A stretch of DNA of 64,000 nucleotides from Atrichornis clamosus (lineage: Eukaryota; Chordata; Aves; Passeriformes; Menuridae): positions 19,221 through 83,220 of the forward strand of contig WBMZ01003464.1 of the NCBI GenBank assembly GCA_013400975.1, in the 5' to 3' direction. This document shows, one piece after another, positions 15,101 through 27,700 of this stretch. Below the pieces are notes generated by a model. The model was not told the origin of the DNA and did not search any database. It was given only the letters and a program-made list of their open reading frames with translations. A program made the position numbers and the translations under genes. How positions within the stretch are numbered: position 1 is the first letter of the stretch; every line of letters starts with the position of its first letter.

Positions 15101-17789
15101 GACATCTCTGAAATTAAATGTAATTTGAATCTGCCTGCATATTTTACAGGTGAACAGTTTGAATGACGGCAGATTCAGCCTTATTTCACACCAGTTTGAA
15201 AGAGGAAAAATAGTCCCCTTCTCTGGCAGAATCTTCCCTTTATTTTTTCCTGTGTGTTTTGACACTTGATCTGTACAAGATACCCATAAAGGGCTCTTTA
15301 CAGATACATTTGGTTAATTAGCTATATGCTGGTTTTCAAATTCTGTAGACTAAACAGCAGATTTGGTAAGCAAAAGGCATCTTGACATACACTGACAGCA
15401 CTCCAATATTATTTAAGTAGATCTAGCAAGTCACACTACCAAGATTCTCACATGATATTCCAATTTATTTTCACATCACTAAGTCCTTCTGCAATTTTAA
15501 TTCTTATTTTCTGCATTGCCCCAGCAAAGACAGACTGCATGAAACCAAGAAAATGAGCAAAAATGTTTGTGGTTTTCTCCATTCATCTATGAATCATTTA
15601 GATGCAACTTTTATCAATACAAAAATTTTACAATCATATACATTGAAAGTCCATTTTCCACATAGACTAGGAAAGCAAGAATTAACATTTTAAAGTTTTC
15701 TTCTATGAAAAAAACATGTATGAAAATAAAAGATGCACCAGAGTATTTTTTTTAAGTAGGTTATAATGCTGTCACTCTATAGAGATTTTGATAGCCTATC
15801 TGTACAGCTTACGATGTGCACTTTGGGATCCCTGCACAACTTTAGAAATACACTCTTCTATAAAAGGGAATAAAACATGCCAGCCTTGGCACAGATTGTC
15901 TGCAGCAGCAAAGTCAGTAAGTAAAATGAAAAAAATAATTGCAAATTATATTAAATGCAATACACTATACTCCAATGAGCTGCTACATTTTAACTGGGTA
16001 ACTTCCTGTGAGAGAGCTATTACCGCACCTCTTGCGTAAGAGCTCCTCAAAATTTCAGGAGGACTGTGGTATAAATTAGAATTTAAAGGGTTTTTTTGAA
16101 TGCTTTGATCTTGAAGTTGGTGACCATGTCCTCACCAAAAAACCTATAGAAATAAAAACCTTTGCCTTTTTTTAATGTTTCAATTACTTGCATCAATGTA
16201 CTTTCTGCCTAGAAATCTAAGGCAATATCTGAATGTATTATTAGACTAAGGGCAAAGTGCTCAGTTCCAAAGTCTGACCTTCCAGTCTTTCCTTGCTCAG
16301 TGTTTCACTTGATGCCAATTCCAATGCCACTTTTAAAACTATTCTTTAATGCTCCAAGCCTTTTTCCTTGATGGGATGAAAAAAAGGCGTGTCATCTAGT
16401 CAGTACTTTTGCACATACAATATTTTGCATAGTCCAAAATTTACACATCTCTCATAGGTTTCTTCTCTTTAGGGAGATGTTTCTCAGTCTGAATTTAAAA
16501 TTACCAAGTTCTTTGACAGAACTGCCCTTTCACATTACCTTTTTTTATTATAGAAACTGCAAGGCTTTCTTCTCTAATATTTTCAGACACAATATCTTAT
16601 ATCTTTGTTTGCCACTGGGCTTCCTCCCTTTTATGAGGTCACTTTACAATTACTGAATCTCCCTTTTCCCTTCTTACTATATTTATTACATCTAGTTGTT
16701 TCTTTTACCTTAGTCTTAGCCTTTTAGGTTTGCCAAAATTCTCCTTGGGACAAGAAAAAATAATTTGATTGTTTTTTGAAGAAAGCACTAGAAGACACAG
16801 TGAAGATGGATTACAGACATGTTTTAGACCTGTAGGGTATCTGCTGGTTTGGTAGCCTCATAAAATTTTCCATGGAAAGGGAAAGCCCCATAGTTTCTCC
16901 TTTTCTGCCTGCCTATTATGTAAAAGGATGATGTGAAGTGCTTGACTGAGCTCTTAAAATAAGAACTTATAAAACTTTTCATCACTTAACTACATTACAT
17001 TTTCTCAAACTAAACCGATATTCTACAGAAATTCTACTGCATTTATCATCCTAAACTTTCAACTTATCATGATGACACTGCACGGGTCTTGGGATTTTTT
17101 TCTTTTCTCTGAGTTGTAAGGAATATGGACCTTGAACTTTCATCTAAGTGTAATCCTTCTTAATCCTTTTGAGTATTCTTTCCAGAAGGAGATCTTCTGG
17201 ACTTGTTTCCTGCTTCTCTTGATTAGTTTCTGTCTTCTGTGCATTTTTTCAATCAAGTCTTCTATTCCATACTACCTTTTCCCTCCTAGGAGGTTTGGAA
17301 AGACCCTCTGGTTTAAAACATGTGCTGTTCTGTTGATTTCATCTGACTGCTTATACATGCCAAAGAGAACTAGTTCATTTCACTTTGCACAGGTGCAAAC
17401 TGTGTCAGTGATTTTTTTTTTGCAATTTCCAATGCCAATTACATTGTCTGTACTACTGAGTTTGGATCCCAGACAGAGCCTTGCAGTCTGCTTGCTTTTG
17501 CTTAATGCTGACTTTAGGCATGTGAGGTCTGTGAGCTGCTGTTCACTGTGGCATTCTTGTCAACATATTACTTTTCTCAGCCCACATTTAACGGCTGCAC
17601 AATTAAAAATTCTTATGTTCTGTATCTTATAGTGGTGTTGTCAGACCATCATAAATGAAACACAAAGTCTTCTAAAATAAGGTACATATTTCATAGAGAA
17701 ATGTGCTACCAATTTTTGCACAACCACTTGGTTGACTTGAAAAATACATTGACTTGAAAAATCTATGTGGTCTCTTTTATTATCGCTAA

Positions 17790-18300
17790 CTAATGAATTC
17801 TTTTTCCATTCAAGAGCAAACTGTTTAGAGACTGTGCATTCGTGGTCTTCTCCCAAGACTTCTGTGCAGAAGGCCAGCTCATTTGGTATGAGGATGTGAA
17901 GCAGATTTCAGGTGGATGTCCCTTGGGACCATACAGTGATGAGCACTGCATAATTGCAAAACACACAGGCTTCCACCATTTGGCCAGGGGTACAGACTCG
18001 TGTGAAGCCCAGAGAGCCTGACAAAAGAGGCCTAGGTATGAGGGTTTGCCCACTGCGAGAAGTCCTAATTTAGTGGCCGTACTGAATGAAGGCAGCAGCC
18101 CCACCATGGGCCCACCTACAGCTTTGGTCAGGCTGATATGGTTTAGTCTGGCCCAGAGCACACAATGAAGTATCCTGGTGTACCTGAGGCTGCCCTCGGC
18201 CTTCCGAGCCATGTGAGGTGAGGGATCAGATGGTTTCCACACAGGCCCCGTTCTCCTTTCCCACAGTGGACCAGGCCAGTGTGGCATGGGGTGCACACTT
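17790..18300. other. Moderately GC-rich shoulder before the CpG island
   Basis: Base composition rises here before the true CpG island. The minus strand is open for 168 codons (17790-18296) and the plus strand has an overlapping open frame of 131 codons starting at 18218. Neither frame shows a family motif, and overlapping frames on both strands in GC-rich DNA are common by chance. It could be an unclassified old repeat or promoter-proximal DNA. I do not call a gene. Confidence 0.4.
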
Positions 18301-18599
18301 TCCCCTGTCCCAAGCTGTCCCGATGGGCAAAAGCGGGGCCACCATATCAGCGGCCGTGGGTGCCCTCACCCTGAGTTGCCAGTGCTGTCCCCTGCTCCTC
18401 CGTGATACTCCACCACTGCCATTTCCCCGCAGATTCCCAGCCACCGCCGTGAGACACCTCTCCCTCTCCCTCTCTCTCCATTTTCACACTCCACCCACTT
18501 TTTGCTTTCTTTCTCCATCTCTGCCACCGTCTCTCTCCCTTTCTGGACTTGTCTTTATTTGGCACTCCCGGAAGCTGCTGGGCATTGCTCTCCCTGCCT

Positions 18600-18798
18600 G
18601 CCCGGGCAGCTGATGTGACTGACTGACACCGGCTCCCGCTGAGGAGGAGGACGCGAAGGAGGAGGAAGAGGAGGAGGAGGAGGAGGAGGAAGGAGAACAG
18701 CGGCGAGGCGAGGGAGGGGGGGAGCGAGTGACCGGCCGCGGATTTTCATTGCAGAGAGGAGGGGGAAAAAAAAAAGGCTACGCGGCTCATCAAAACAG
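18600..18798 (+). other. CAP2: Probable CAP2 exon 1 (5' UTR), start approximate
   Basis: The right border is a strong donor, AACAG followed by GTAACT (intron from 18799). The left border is only a guess because the transcription start cannot be read from sequence. The exon would be wholly untranslated, because exon 2 supplies the ATG right after its acceptor. It includes a purine GAG-rich tract (about 18655-18697), an A10 run (18766-18775), and an ATGTGA start-stop at 18613-18618 if transcription begins upstream of that point. Another donor inside the island is possible, so the assignment is inferred from position, donor quality and the usual non-coding first exon of this gene. Confidence 0.5.
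18655..18697 (+). repeat. GAG/GGA purine triplet tract in putative 5' UTR
   Basis: An almost pure purine tract made of GGA/GAG/GAA units with at least eight consecutive GAG-type repeats in its core. It is followed by a G-rich AGGGAGGGGGGG segment (about 18711-18722). In the transcript it would be a purine-rich 5' leader. On DNA it could support triplex or R-loop formation near the promoter (inference). Confidence 0.8.
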
Positions 18799-21700
18799 GT
18801 AACTCAAGAGCAGGCGGCGGCGGGAGGGGCGGGATGCCAGGAGCGGCCCGACCCCTCCGGCCCCGGGCAGGCGCGGCCGGGTCCGTGGGTGCGCTCCCGC
18901 CGGCGGCGGCGACAGGAGCAGCCACAGCGGACATCTTGGGGATGGGGGAAAGTGATGAGGGGACGACTCCGGCCTCGGCCGGGCGCGGCCGGCCGGTAGA
19001 GTAATTCCTTGGGCAGGCAGTGTCCCGGGCGCTATCTGGGTCAGGGACCCGCGCTGCCCCTCGACTTCCCTCCTGTCACCTGCGCCGGGCTGCGCACGGA
19101 AAGCCTCCCCCTCCCTCTTTCCCTCGCCCCGGATGATAAGTGGGGAAGGAGTAATCTGGGCAGGGAGCGGGGAGACCAGAGCGAAATACCAGGGCAGATG
19201 AGGGATCCTCTTTGGGGCCGAAGCCGGATCTCCTCCGCCGTTCCCCCGGTCAGCGCCGTGAGTGACTCCGGGGGTGCTTTCGGCTGTGCCCCAGCCCCGA
19301 GTCGCGGCAGCCGACGGGTTATTAAAAATGCCCTCGGCTTGTTTGTGCAGACCCGGCTGTCAAGCGGTGCCGGTGTTGAACTCTCTTAATCAGCGTAAGA
19401 TGATCTAATTCTGAGGCAGGCGGCTGTAGCGCCGGTGGGTAGCGGGGTGCCGAGCCCTTGGTTTCCCCCCGCCCTTGGAGCCGGAGGTGCCAGAAGAGCA
19501 CACAGGTTTAGCCCAGAGAAAAGGGTTAAATAGCATCTCAGGGTGAGGGATCTGAAGGCATAATATACACCTTTACATAAAAATATATAAAGGATACTTC
19601 AAATACAATGCAGCGTTCAGTGGGGCCAAGAGGAGGGCAGAAATGAAGAACCGTGAAGCCGAGGTTCTGCATTTTGCAGTAACTTGACATCAGGAGTACT
19701 CCCCTGGAGACGCAGCCAGCACAAAGCCGAGAAGAACTTGTCATGACCTCACCTAAAAATGTGCAATCAGTCCTTTGCTTTGGGGGTTGCTGTAGATTTG
19801 TATCTTAGCATTACAGCATCAATAGTGAGGATTTTTATCAAGTAGAATTCAGATTTCGTAATGCATAGGGGCAGTGTTAAAAATAAAGACCATCTGGGGA
19901 AGAAAGCTTTCTTTATATGCCTTACCTAAATGTGTTTGTTTCTCAGTGATGGAAAATGTCAGAAATAAGATGCACATAGAGGCCAGTCCATTTGGAAATG
20001 GGTAGAAGGGATCTGTTTAACAGGGGGTCTGAGTGAGATAAAACTGCAGATTTGTATCGATTTACTTCTAAACCAGGCAAAAGTGGCAGTGTTTTATGGA
20101 CTACCACGTTTCATTGTTCTGTGAAATTGTAATCAGGAAACTTGTCCTACTTCAGAAATGTAACTTTTAAAATTATTTAGAGTAGCAAAGTGGTAGATAG
20201 AATGAGTTGAAACTCAATACAGTACTCTCAAAGCTAGCCTTTTAAGACATTACTGTGAGTCAGATATCCTAATTTTTATGCAAATTTTATCCTAGCATTT
20301 TAATTACTTATTATGTAAATTATAATAAACTTTTTTTCTGGCTTTATGCATTTTCAGCACAAGGATTTCATAACACTGGCTCTATTTTGAGCAAGTTTGC
20401 ACAAGAACAAAGGCAATCCACGTTCCATAACAAAGCCAGGCACATACAACAATATGGTCTTTTTGGCCTTGGGCATAACAAAAATGCAAGTCTTCAGAAT
20501 ACTCCTGTAATCCCTTTGTGTCTTCCTCCTCGAATGCTGTTCAGATGTGGAAGGTGGACAGGCAGAACTCCAAACTTTATGAATAAAATATGTTTTCTCA
20601 ATTAAATAAAAATGAAGAAGATGTGCATTATTTACTATTACAGTAGAATCGACCTATGACATGTTTTCATTATTCTTTGTCAGCTGTGGCTCTCACTTCA
20701 CTGCAGAAAAGCACTTCTTAGTATACCTTAGTATATAAGGAGCAAGGGTACTAAGATGACACGTATTCAATCCCCTCCCATCATTATATTTTCTGATCCC
20801 ACTGCATAATTTTTATTAACCATGCAAAATACATTGGTCACCCTAAGTTAAAAATAATAATAATAAAAAGGAATTAAAATTCACCTAGGTCTAAAATTCA
20901 CGGTAATCTGAATTATTAGGTACTGGAAAAGTAGAGTGAGCAAGGTGGGCTGGAAACCAGACAAATTGTATTTGGCTCTCAGCCTTGACGTTGACTTGCA
21001 ACATCACTTACAGAAAGATAATCTTTCCATGTTTTCGTCTGTGGCTCATCAGTGACAATAAAGTTGCAATTGGTTTGAACTCTAGAGAGAGTAATAGTGA
21101 ACTGCCAAATATGTTAAAGAATTTTCTCTGTGGTTCTGCATGACTTTTACTGTCATGTGCAACAGAAGCAAACTCAATAGCTGCAGTTACTGCCTACTGG
21201 AACATCTGACTGCGTGAAAGAGAATATTCTTTACTTCTCGTGCTTATTGGGGCAAAACCAAAGAAACACCTACAGTAAATAAGACATACATTTTTGCAGT
21301 TTTTCAGTCAGCTGTTTTGTTATGAACTGGTTAAAAGATTTTGCTCAATGAAGCACTCCTGATATATTTAAATAATTTTAATTCCTTTCTCTAAAAATTA
21401 CAGTGCATCTTTTGCAGTAGAGGGGACAATTGAGAACTTGTAATTTTCATGTGCTACGGAGTCCACTCCAGCTGCTCACATAATACAAAATACTTTGAAC
21501 TCTAAAGGCTCAGCTTTACTTCAGAATGTCACTGCTAGGACTATACCAGAATAGCAACACCTATGCAGTGACAAAAGCGTGCATGAGCACAGCTGCATCT
21601 ATGGCAATGATTATGTTGATTCAGATACTTCATCAAGTGTAAGGAGTTTGGGGTTTCTTAAATCTCTGTGATCTTTGTCACCATTTTAGCAAGGCTTTAT

Positions 21701-24700
21701 GGCAATAGACACCACCATAGTCCGTACACATTGGCTACTGCTGTCTTTATTTCACCTGTATACTTAAGGTATTCTGACTGTCAATTTCAGGGACTTTTTG
21801 TTACTAACAGGTCCCATTGAGACTACTTTCCTGACGATATGCTAATGGAATTGCTTTGTCTGACCCACAGTTTTTCAGCAAGCCAAAGAAGTTGCTTGTA
21901 AAATCCAAAACACCAGTAGTAGTATGCTGGGAATTAAAGCCGTAATGCTCCTGTAGTCTACATGAAAAAAAACCCCACAGGGAAATGCTCAATTACATGA
22001 TTAAATAGTGGCACATTTTTCCAAGAAGACGTGCTCAGATCCTATGCATTAGGCTGTCTTTTGTATTTGTTTAAATATTTAATTAATTGCTTTTTGGAAG
22101 GAATGCAAAGAACAATTTACATTTCTGTGTGTAATCTGTCATTGTTTAGAAACACCAGAGTAATTCACCTAACAGCTCTGGCTCCTCTAAAGCAACAGCC
22201 ATCCTCAAAAAGGCTAACTTTACAGTCCTCTAGGATAGGTCCAGTCTGATCTCTCTGGGTTTCCTGAGACCTCACATTGAAACAGAGGAAGGATAAATAG
22301 TTAAATATCTCAGATCTTGTAAATGAGCAGGTTGCATAGATTATCAGTAAAGCTTAGGACCTCTTAAGTGGTAACCAGGTTATATCAGGAAATAGAAAGG
22401 TCTTTTTTAGTAGCAGGTGGCCCATTTCATCCTGAATCAGAAGCAAAGGCACAACCCGTTGTATGCTAGCAGTGTTACAGAGTCGGTGGGATGAATTTTA
22501 CAATGGAAGATGGGTGAAGACCTTGAGCTTCTGTAACCAATAAAGACCACAACTGAGCTACAGAGCAAAGGGAGTACTCCTATGGCAGAAAGTTTGCTTA
22601 AGCCCTCCTGGCTGCTGCTGTGCTGCAGGAAGAGCCACCGTCTGCAGGCTGATGGGGCAGCCACAATGAGCCTGAGACCATCAGACACAGATTGCAGTAG
22701 GATGTTCTAGTAAGAACAAGAACACTTGCTAACTTGGCTGAAATCAAGCCAAACTATTCAGGCTTCAGCATAATGTGGATATGCATGAGAAGTAGGGTGT
22801 GGAAGCCTTAAGGGCCACCAGCACAGCAAACAAAACTGTCACTAACCTTGGTACTGAATAACTCTGGTCTCGTCTCTTCTGAAGAAGTAATTTTATATTT
22901 TGTGGTTTTAGAGCTTGCAATACTATTTACTTAGTTTTAACTTCCTCCTTTGCTTTTTTTCCTTTTACATCCTGCAAGTACTGAAACATTTCATAAGGGT
23001 TTGTACTTTGTGGAATTTATCCTTTTGGAGAGTTCAAATTCAACTTGTTTGGAACCATAGCATAAAGGATCTTACTGTTCAGTTATTATGAACTGAACTG
23101 AGGCACTTTAATAAAATCAATGCCTGCATGCAGTATTTTCTTGGCTCAGCCAGGCAGTCTGCTTACATACAGTAATTGGACTTGTGACAGGTAATTAAAT
23201 GGCTTGTAAGGCCTTTAGGAGGCTTGAATACGTGAAGAGCCCCACACTAATATGTAGTAAATGAGGTGGCTAAGAACACTGCATTTCTGTTGATTGGAGA
23301 GATACTAAAACTCATACACTTCATTGGAGGGAGAGAAGAAAATAAAACCAAGACAAAAGACTATGAGCATTGGTGACATGAAAAGGGAGCATAAAAAGAA
23401 TAGGAGAATGTACTTAGAAACTGGGTTGCCTTGGTTATTTTAAGTCAATCATGCTTACACAGACTGTCAAGTCCTGACTGCTTCAGTATATCATTAAATA
23501 ATGAACTCGCTCTTTGTGATCACAAAATTGATGACAGTCAAAATTATTCAGCAAGGGATAGAAGCTCTTCACAGAACTTCCATATAATTAGAAAGTGAGC
23601 TGATATTCCAGGAGATACTAAGCACATACATGAACACATGGCATATTTTAAAGAATTCATATTAAATTATCAGAGGCCTAACCACAGTCCATGTTATTAT
23701 TACATTGACTTATAGACATACAGCTTGATGTGTGCAGTTGCTCACCCATAATTATGGAACTAAACTGGGATGTGATAAGAAATTTAAAATGCATCAACAA
23801 TCTTAGGGGTATTTATCAAAATAGAGATTGTTTTACAAAGCTAGTTTTACAATTTATTTTAACAGTGGGATAAAAAATACCTCCATTCTCTTTCTGCATG
23901 TTTCTGTAGACAGCAGCCTGATCACTAGGAGAGGGAGAGAAGCAGAGAAAGAGCTAGAATGCAAACAGAAAAGTATGCTTTGTGGTATCAACAGCATAAA
24001 GCCAGACAAAGGAAAAAACTTGGGTTAAATGGAAGAGGTACAACGTGAACCTGCTCTTACCTCTTCTACACAAAAGTATTTTTTTGCTTATAAAAGGTAG
24101 CCCTTTAAAAACACAGAGAGTATGCCAAAGAAAGAAGTCCACACACAAGATAATTGAGGTAACACACTTATGCACAGCCATAAGGGACTCATTCATAGCA
24201 TATCAGTGGGTTTCACACCTACATTGAGCTATAGGCAGAAATATTTTATGAAGAGGATACAAGAGTCAGCCAAGACTTCAACTTACTAGTTGAAATGGCA
24301 CATCCATCCACAAAAACAGACATTTTGGTCTTTTTGCTATTCCAAGTGAAACAACTGTCCATTTCAACAACAACAACAATACTGAAATTATTCAGTGAAA
24401 CTGAAATTATTCTCCTCACACAGGGCTTTACTGAGAGGTCTTCTGGTTTAATCCAATTTGACATCAGTTTGAGGAGCCTCTGTTTACATTCTTCCCATAG
24501 AGCTAATGGGAAACAAAACACAAACCATACGAGGTAATGTTCCTGTTGGTCTACCAACACATACTTTCTTCTAACCACTGTTCCTTTTGCATTCTCCCCC
24601 CAGAATCTTTTATGATAGTAACCCAGATATCTTCAGGTGCTCCTCCTTACCACTCAGCCAGTACCAAGCAGCTTCCAAGCTCTGCCTGGGAATGAGCAAC

Positions 24701-27700
24701 TCCTGAGGTGCCAAGCCAGTGGGTTTTCATTGTCTGAGCAAGAATGGGTGCAGCAGGAATTTGGGTCTCATGCCAAAGCTGGCAAAGAGACTGCCCATTC
24801 AACACAGCTTGGATTTGTGCATGTTTGAATGATGATATAGGAAAACCAGCCATTTCAGACCCAGGCTGTCTGTGTTTTTTTCAGAAATGAAGTGGTGTAA
24901 GATGCTTTTGTAATTTGAGGTGATGTTCAGGAATGTGTATGCATTTCCCCTCCCTTGATGTATGTTGACATATATTGTACACAGGAACTCTCAGGGGACA
25001 CAGTGCTTTGGATTTATAAAATGTTCATGACTGGCTCTCTGATGGTACTAGCTGGCAATCTGGGGGTTTGTATATTTTATTTCATATCTCGGTAGCAATT
25101 TATTAAAAGACTGAGGGAGAAAGCACATGTGCAAGCTGCTGTACTTCCAATAACTGTGATTTTCCAAGAAATGTAGCAATGGTAAATACAATTTAAATGC
25201 CACATTGCTGCCTTTATTCTGTTTAAGGCATCTGCCCTTTTTTGGCATAGAGAGGAAATCCAAATCTGACATGTAACATCTCAGATGATGAGCATGAACA
25301 GGACATGGCATAATTTTTCAGATCCTAGATGAATTTGGAAGAACCAGTACTGCAGGGGGCGAGAGGGGAGGAAAGCAAATAAATTAACAAGTAATTTCTT
25401 TTTCTTTCAAGTTAATAGAGTGCTACGAAGTAAAACAAATGGTGGAACTTTATACAATCTCTTGCTGATGTTTGTCAGAATAATTTCATACTTAACAAGG
25501 TGGCACCATTCCTGTGTTCAAAACCACCATTTTTGCATACCTGATACATCATCATATGTTTATTTTTCCCCTTATACTACTATACTGCTTTTCCCTGTGC
25601 ATTCATTGCAGCTTGTTTCTTCTTGAGGATAGAGCAATATTATCCTCTCCTGCAAGTCACATACAATAGTAGCAGGAATAGTACATGTGTGTTTTGACTT
25701 ACAGTTTGCTGTTTCGGATCAGTATGTCAGGAAATTTTAGTCTACAGCCAAGTTTTTTTCCCTTGCTAATAGATAAATGGTGCTTTGAGACAGCTGGGGA
25801 GAGAAACAGTGATCTCCCAAGGCCTGTCTATAAAAAGAAGTCTGCTTTTTGGGCTTCAACATGCCTTGTTCTACCTGGTTTTGGCTTTACTTCTTTTGTG
25901 GTAGAAATGACAGATGGTAGTGTTACCACATGCCTTTGGCACTCCCAAAAAAGATACCACTAACAGTAAACAGGGCAGAGCTGTGGATCTTCCGTCTTAA
26001 TTTTTGTGCACAAGAGACAGTTACCAATGTCAGTGTTTACATGATTTGTCAGTAGATGTGTCTTAACACCTTTCCTGACTCTTAAGTAACCTTATTTTCA
26101 ATGAAGAATAGTGTACTTCTCCACCAAGAGAGCAACTGGATACAGGATTACATGGAAGTTGAAACATTGTTATTTTTAACTCCTTATAGGTGGTCAGCAT
26201 CAACTCCAGGAAAAGATATATGATTACCCCTGATAATCAACCTCAAGATTAAAGCTTCAATTAAAATCCTAACAAAAGTGAAATGGGGAATCTGCCTTGA
26301 TATAAAAGTGTGCTTTATGGGAGTGGAGGCACCCCATAGACATATTTACATCCTCTGTACTTTTCATTAATGTGCAGAGATTTAATTTGACACTGTAAGT
26401 AGACCAGTCTTATTATTTATTTACAATATAAGCTCTGATGCTATATCATGACAGATTGTATCTTTACAGAGTCAAGCTGTACTATTTGTGTTCTGACTGC
26501 TTTTAAGCTGTGGCTTTGTGGTATCTCTTTGACCATGCAGAGTGCAGTGTGGAATAAGTAATCAGATGAACAGCTGAATGAATATAGGCCAAGAAAATGA
26601 TGAAGTTTGTCATAATATGAGCCAAATATGTGAATCCCTAAATATAGGCAAAGATGTCAATGTTTAGATTGAGAATAGATGAAGAGAGTTTTCGTGCTGC
26701 TGTTCAGTGGAGTCTTCACTTCAGAATAGTAACAATAATTCTTGTGTTTGTAAGGTAGATACCAAGTCAGTTGATGGTAAAGCAAGGTGTAAATGTAAGG
26801 TTAGTGTATGTACAACTGATTTACTCTATTTTCTACAATAATCATCAAAAGTGTACTTGCACTTTATTCATACATGACAGGGGTACCTGTGTGTATTCTT
26901 ATGTGCATGGATGTATATATATGCATATATAAAGTATAGATGCAAATACCATGTACTCATGAATATATGTCCACAGATAAACAGGTAGACATAGTGTAAA
27001 CATGATGATTGAGTTCTTTAGTGTACTATTCTCTGTAAAAACAATAGAACCTGGCATCCCTAATTTTAGGGTAAAAGTGGTTTCTACTTCTGTTTAGAAA
27101 GACTAATAATATATTATTCTGGCCTTGCTGGTGATGCCTGCTTTTGGAAGGACAACATTGTAGTTCTCCAGCTAATGGGAATATAATAAAGCTGTGAAGA
27201 ATATAGTGACCAAAAGATTGTGTTGCAGCTGGAAACTGTTGCATAAAAATATCCTTAGGGTTATTGAGCTGGGTTATTTCCTTGAGCTTCTGACACTGTA
27301 ATGTATATTCTTAGTGTCTTACAGAAGGCATCTTGTTGGGTAGAATATTACAAGTCTGCTCATCTCTGAGATTCCTCAGACCTCCAGAAGTGTGCACTCA
27401 AATTACTGAGTTTGTAATCAAATAATTGGGTTCCTTCACAGGCAAAATCAGGCTGAAGAGGTCAAAAAATAACAGGCTTCCATAGAAGTTTGTATATAAT
27501 TTTTGTGAAATTTGATTACATCATCAAAGAAAATTTTAAGGCAAATGAAAAAAACCCAACCTACTAGACTGTATCTTCAAACAAAGACAAATAGGAAATC
27601 TACTGAAAATATATTTTAAAATACTGATGAAATTATTTGACTGTTAGTATGCTGTATTACACCAGCCAGACTTTAGACTGGTTGAAAATAGAACTTCTAA

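Larger units (their letters stand above)
1..18590. other. Upstream intergenic DNA, no gene seen
   Basis: AT-rich sequence with only short open frames on both strands (longest about 176 codons). None has recognisable domains, plausible splice borders or family resemblance, so I call no coding region. Visible content is limited to short CR1 tails near 8.41-8.48 and 12.0 kb, an AC dinucleotide run near 9.18 kb, a TATTC array at 12.05 kb, and an AT-rich low-complexity stretch around 8.2-8.7 kb. In vertebrates the gene upstream of CAP2 is usually RBM24 (established synteny). No RBM24 coding sequence is visible here, so this would be part of the RBM24-CAP2 gap if synteny holds. Regulatory elements may be present but cannot be seen without alignment. 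Confidence 0.75.
18590..19460. promoter_or_regulatory. CpG island promoter region of CAP2
   Basis: Dense CpG and high GC set this apart from the AT-rich flanks. It includes a GGGGCGGG Sp1-type GC box at about 18826-18833, and runs such as GGCCGGGCGCGGCCGG near 18980. No clear TATA box precedes exon 1, so a dispersed CpG-island start is likely. It lies about 11.6 kb upstream of the exon carrying the CAP2 start codon and contains a consensus splice donor after 18798, which links it to CAP2. Islands of this kind can also fire on the minus strand, but I see no minus-strand gene. The edges are judged by eye. Confidence 0.75.

Noticed and set aside
17132..17632. 166-codon plus-strand frame rich in Leu, Phe and Ser that looks like membrane segments
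   Set aside because: The composition follows from T/C-rich DNA; no family motif, and the hydrophobic look is a by-product of pyrimidine bias.
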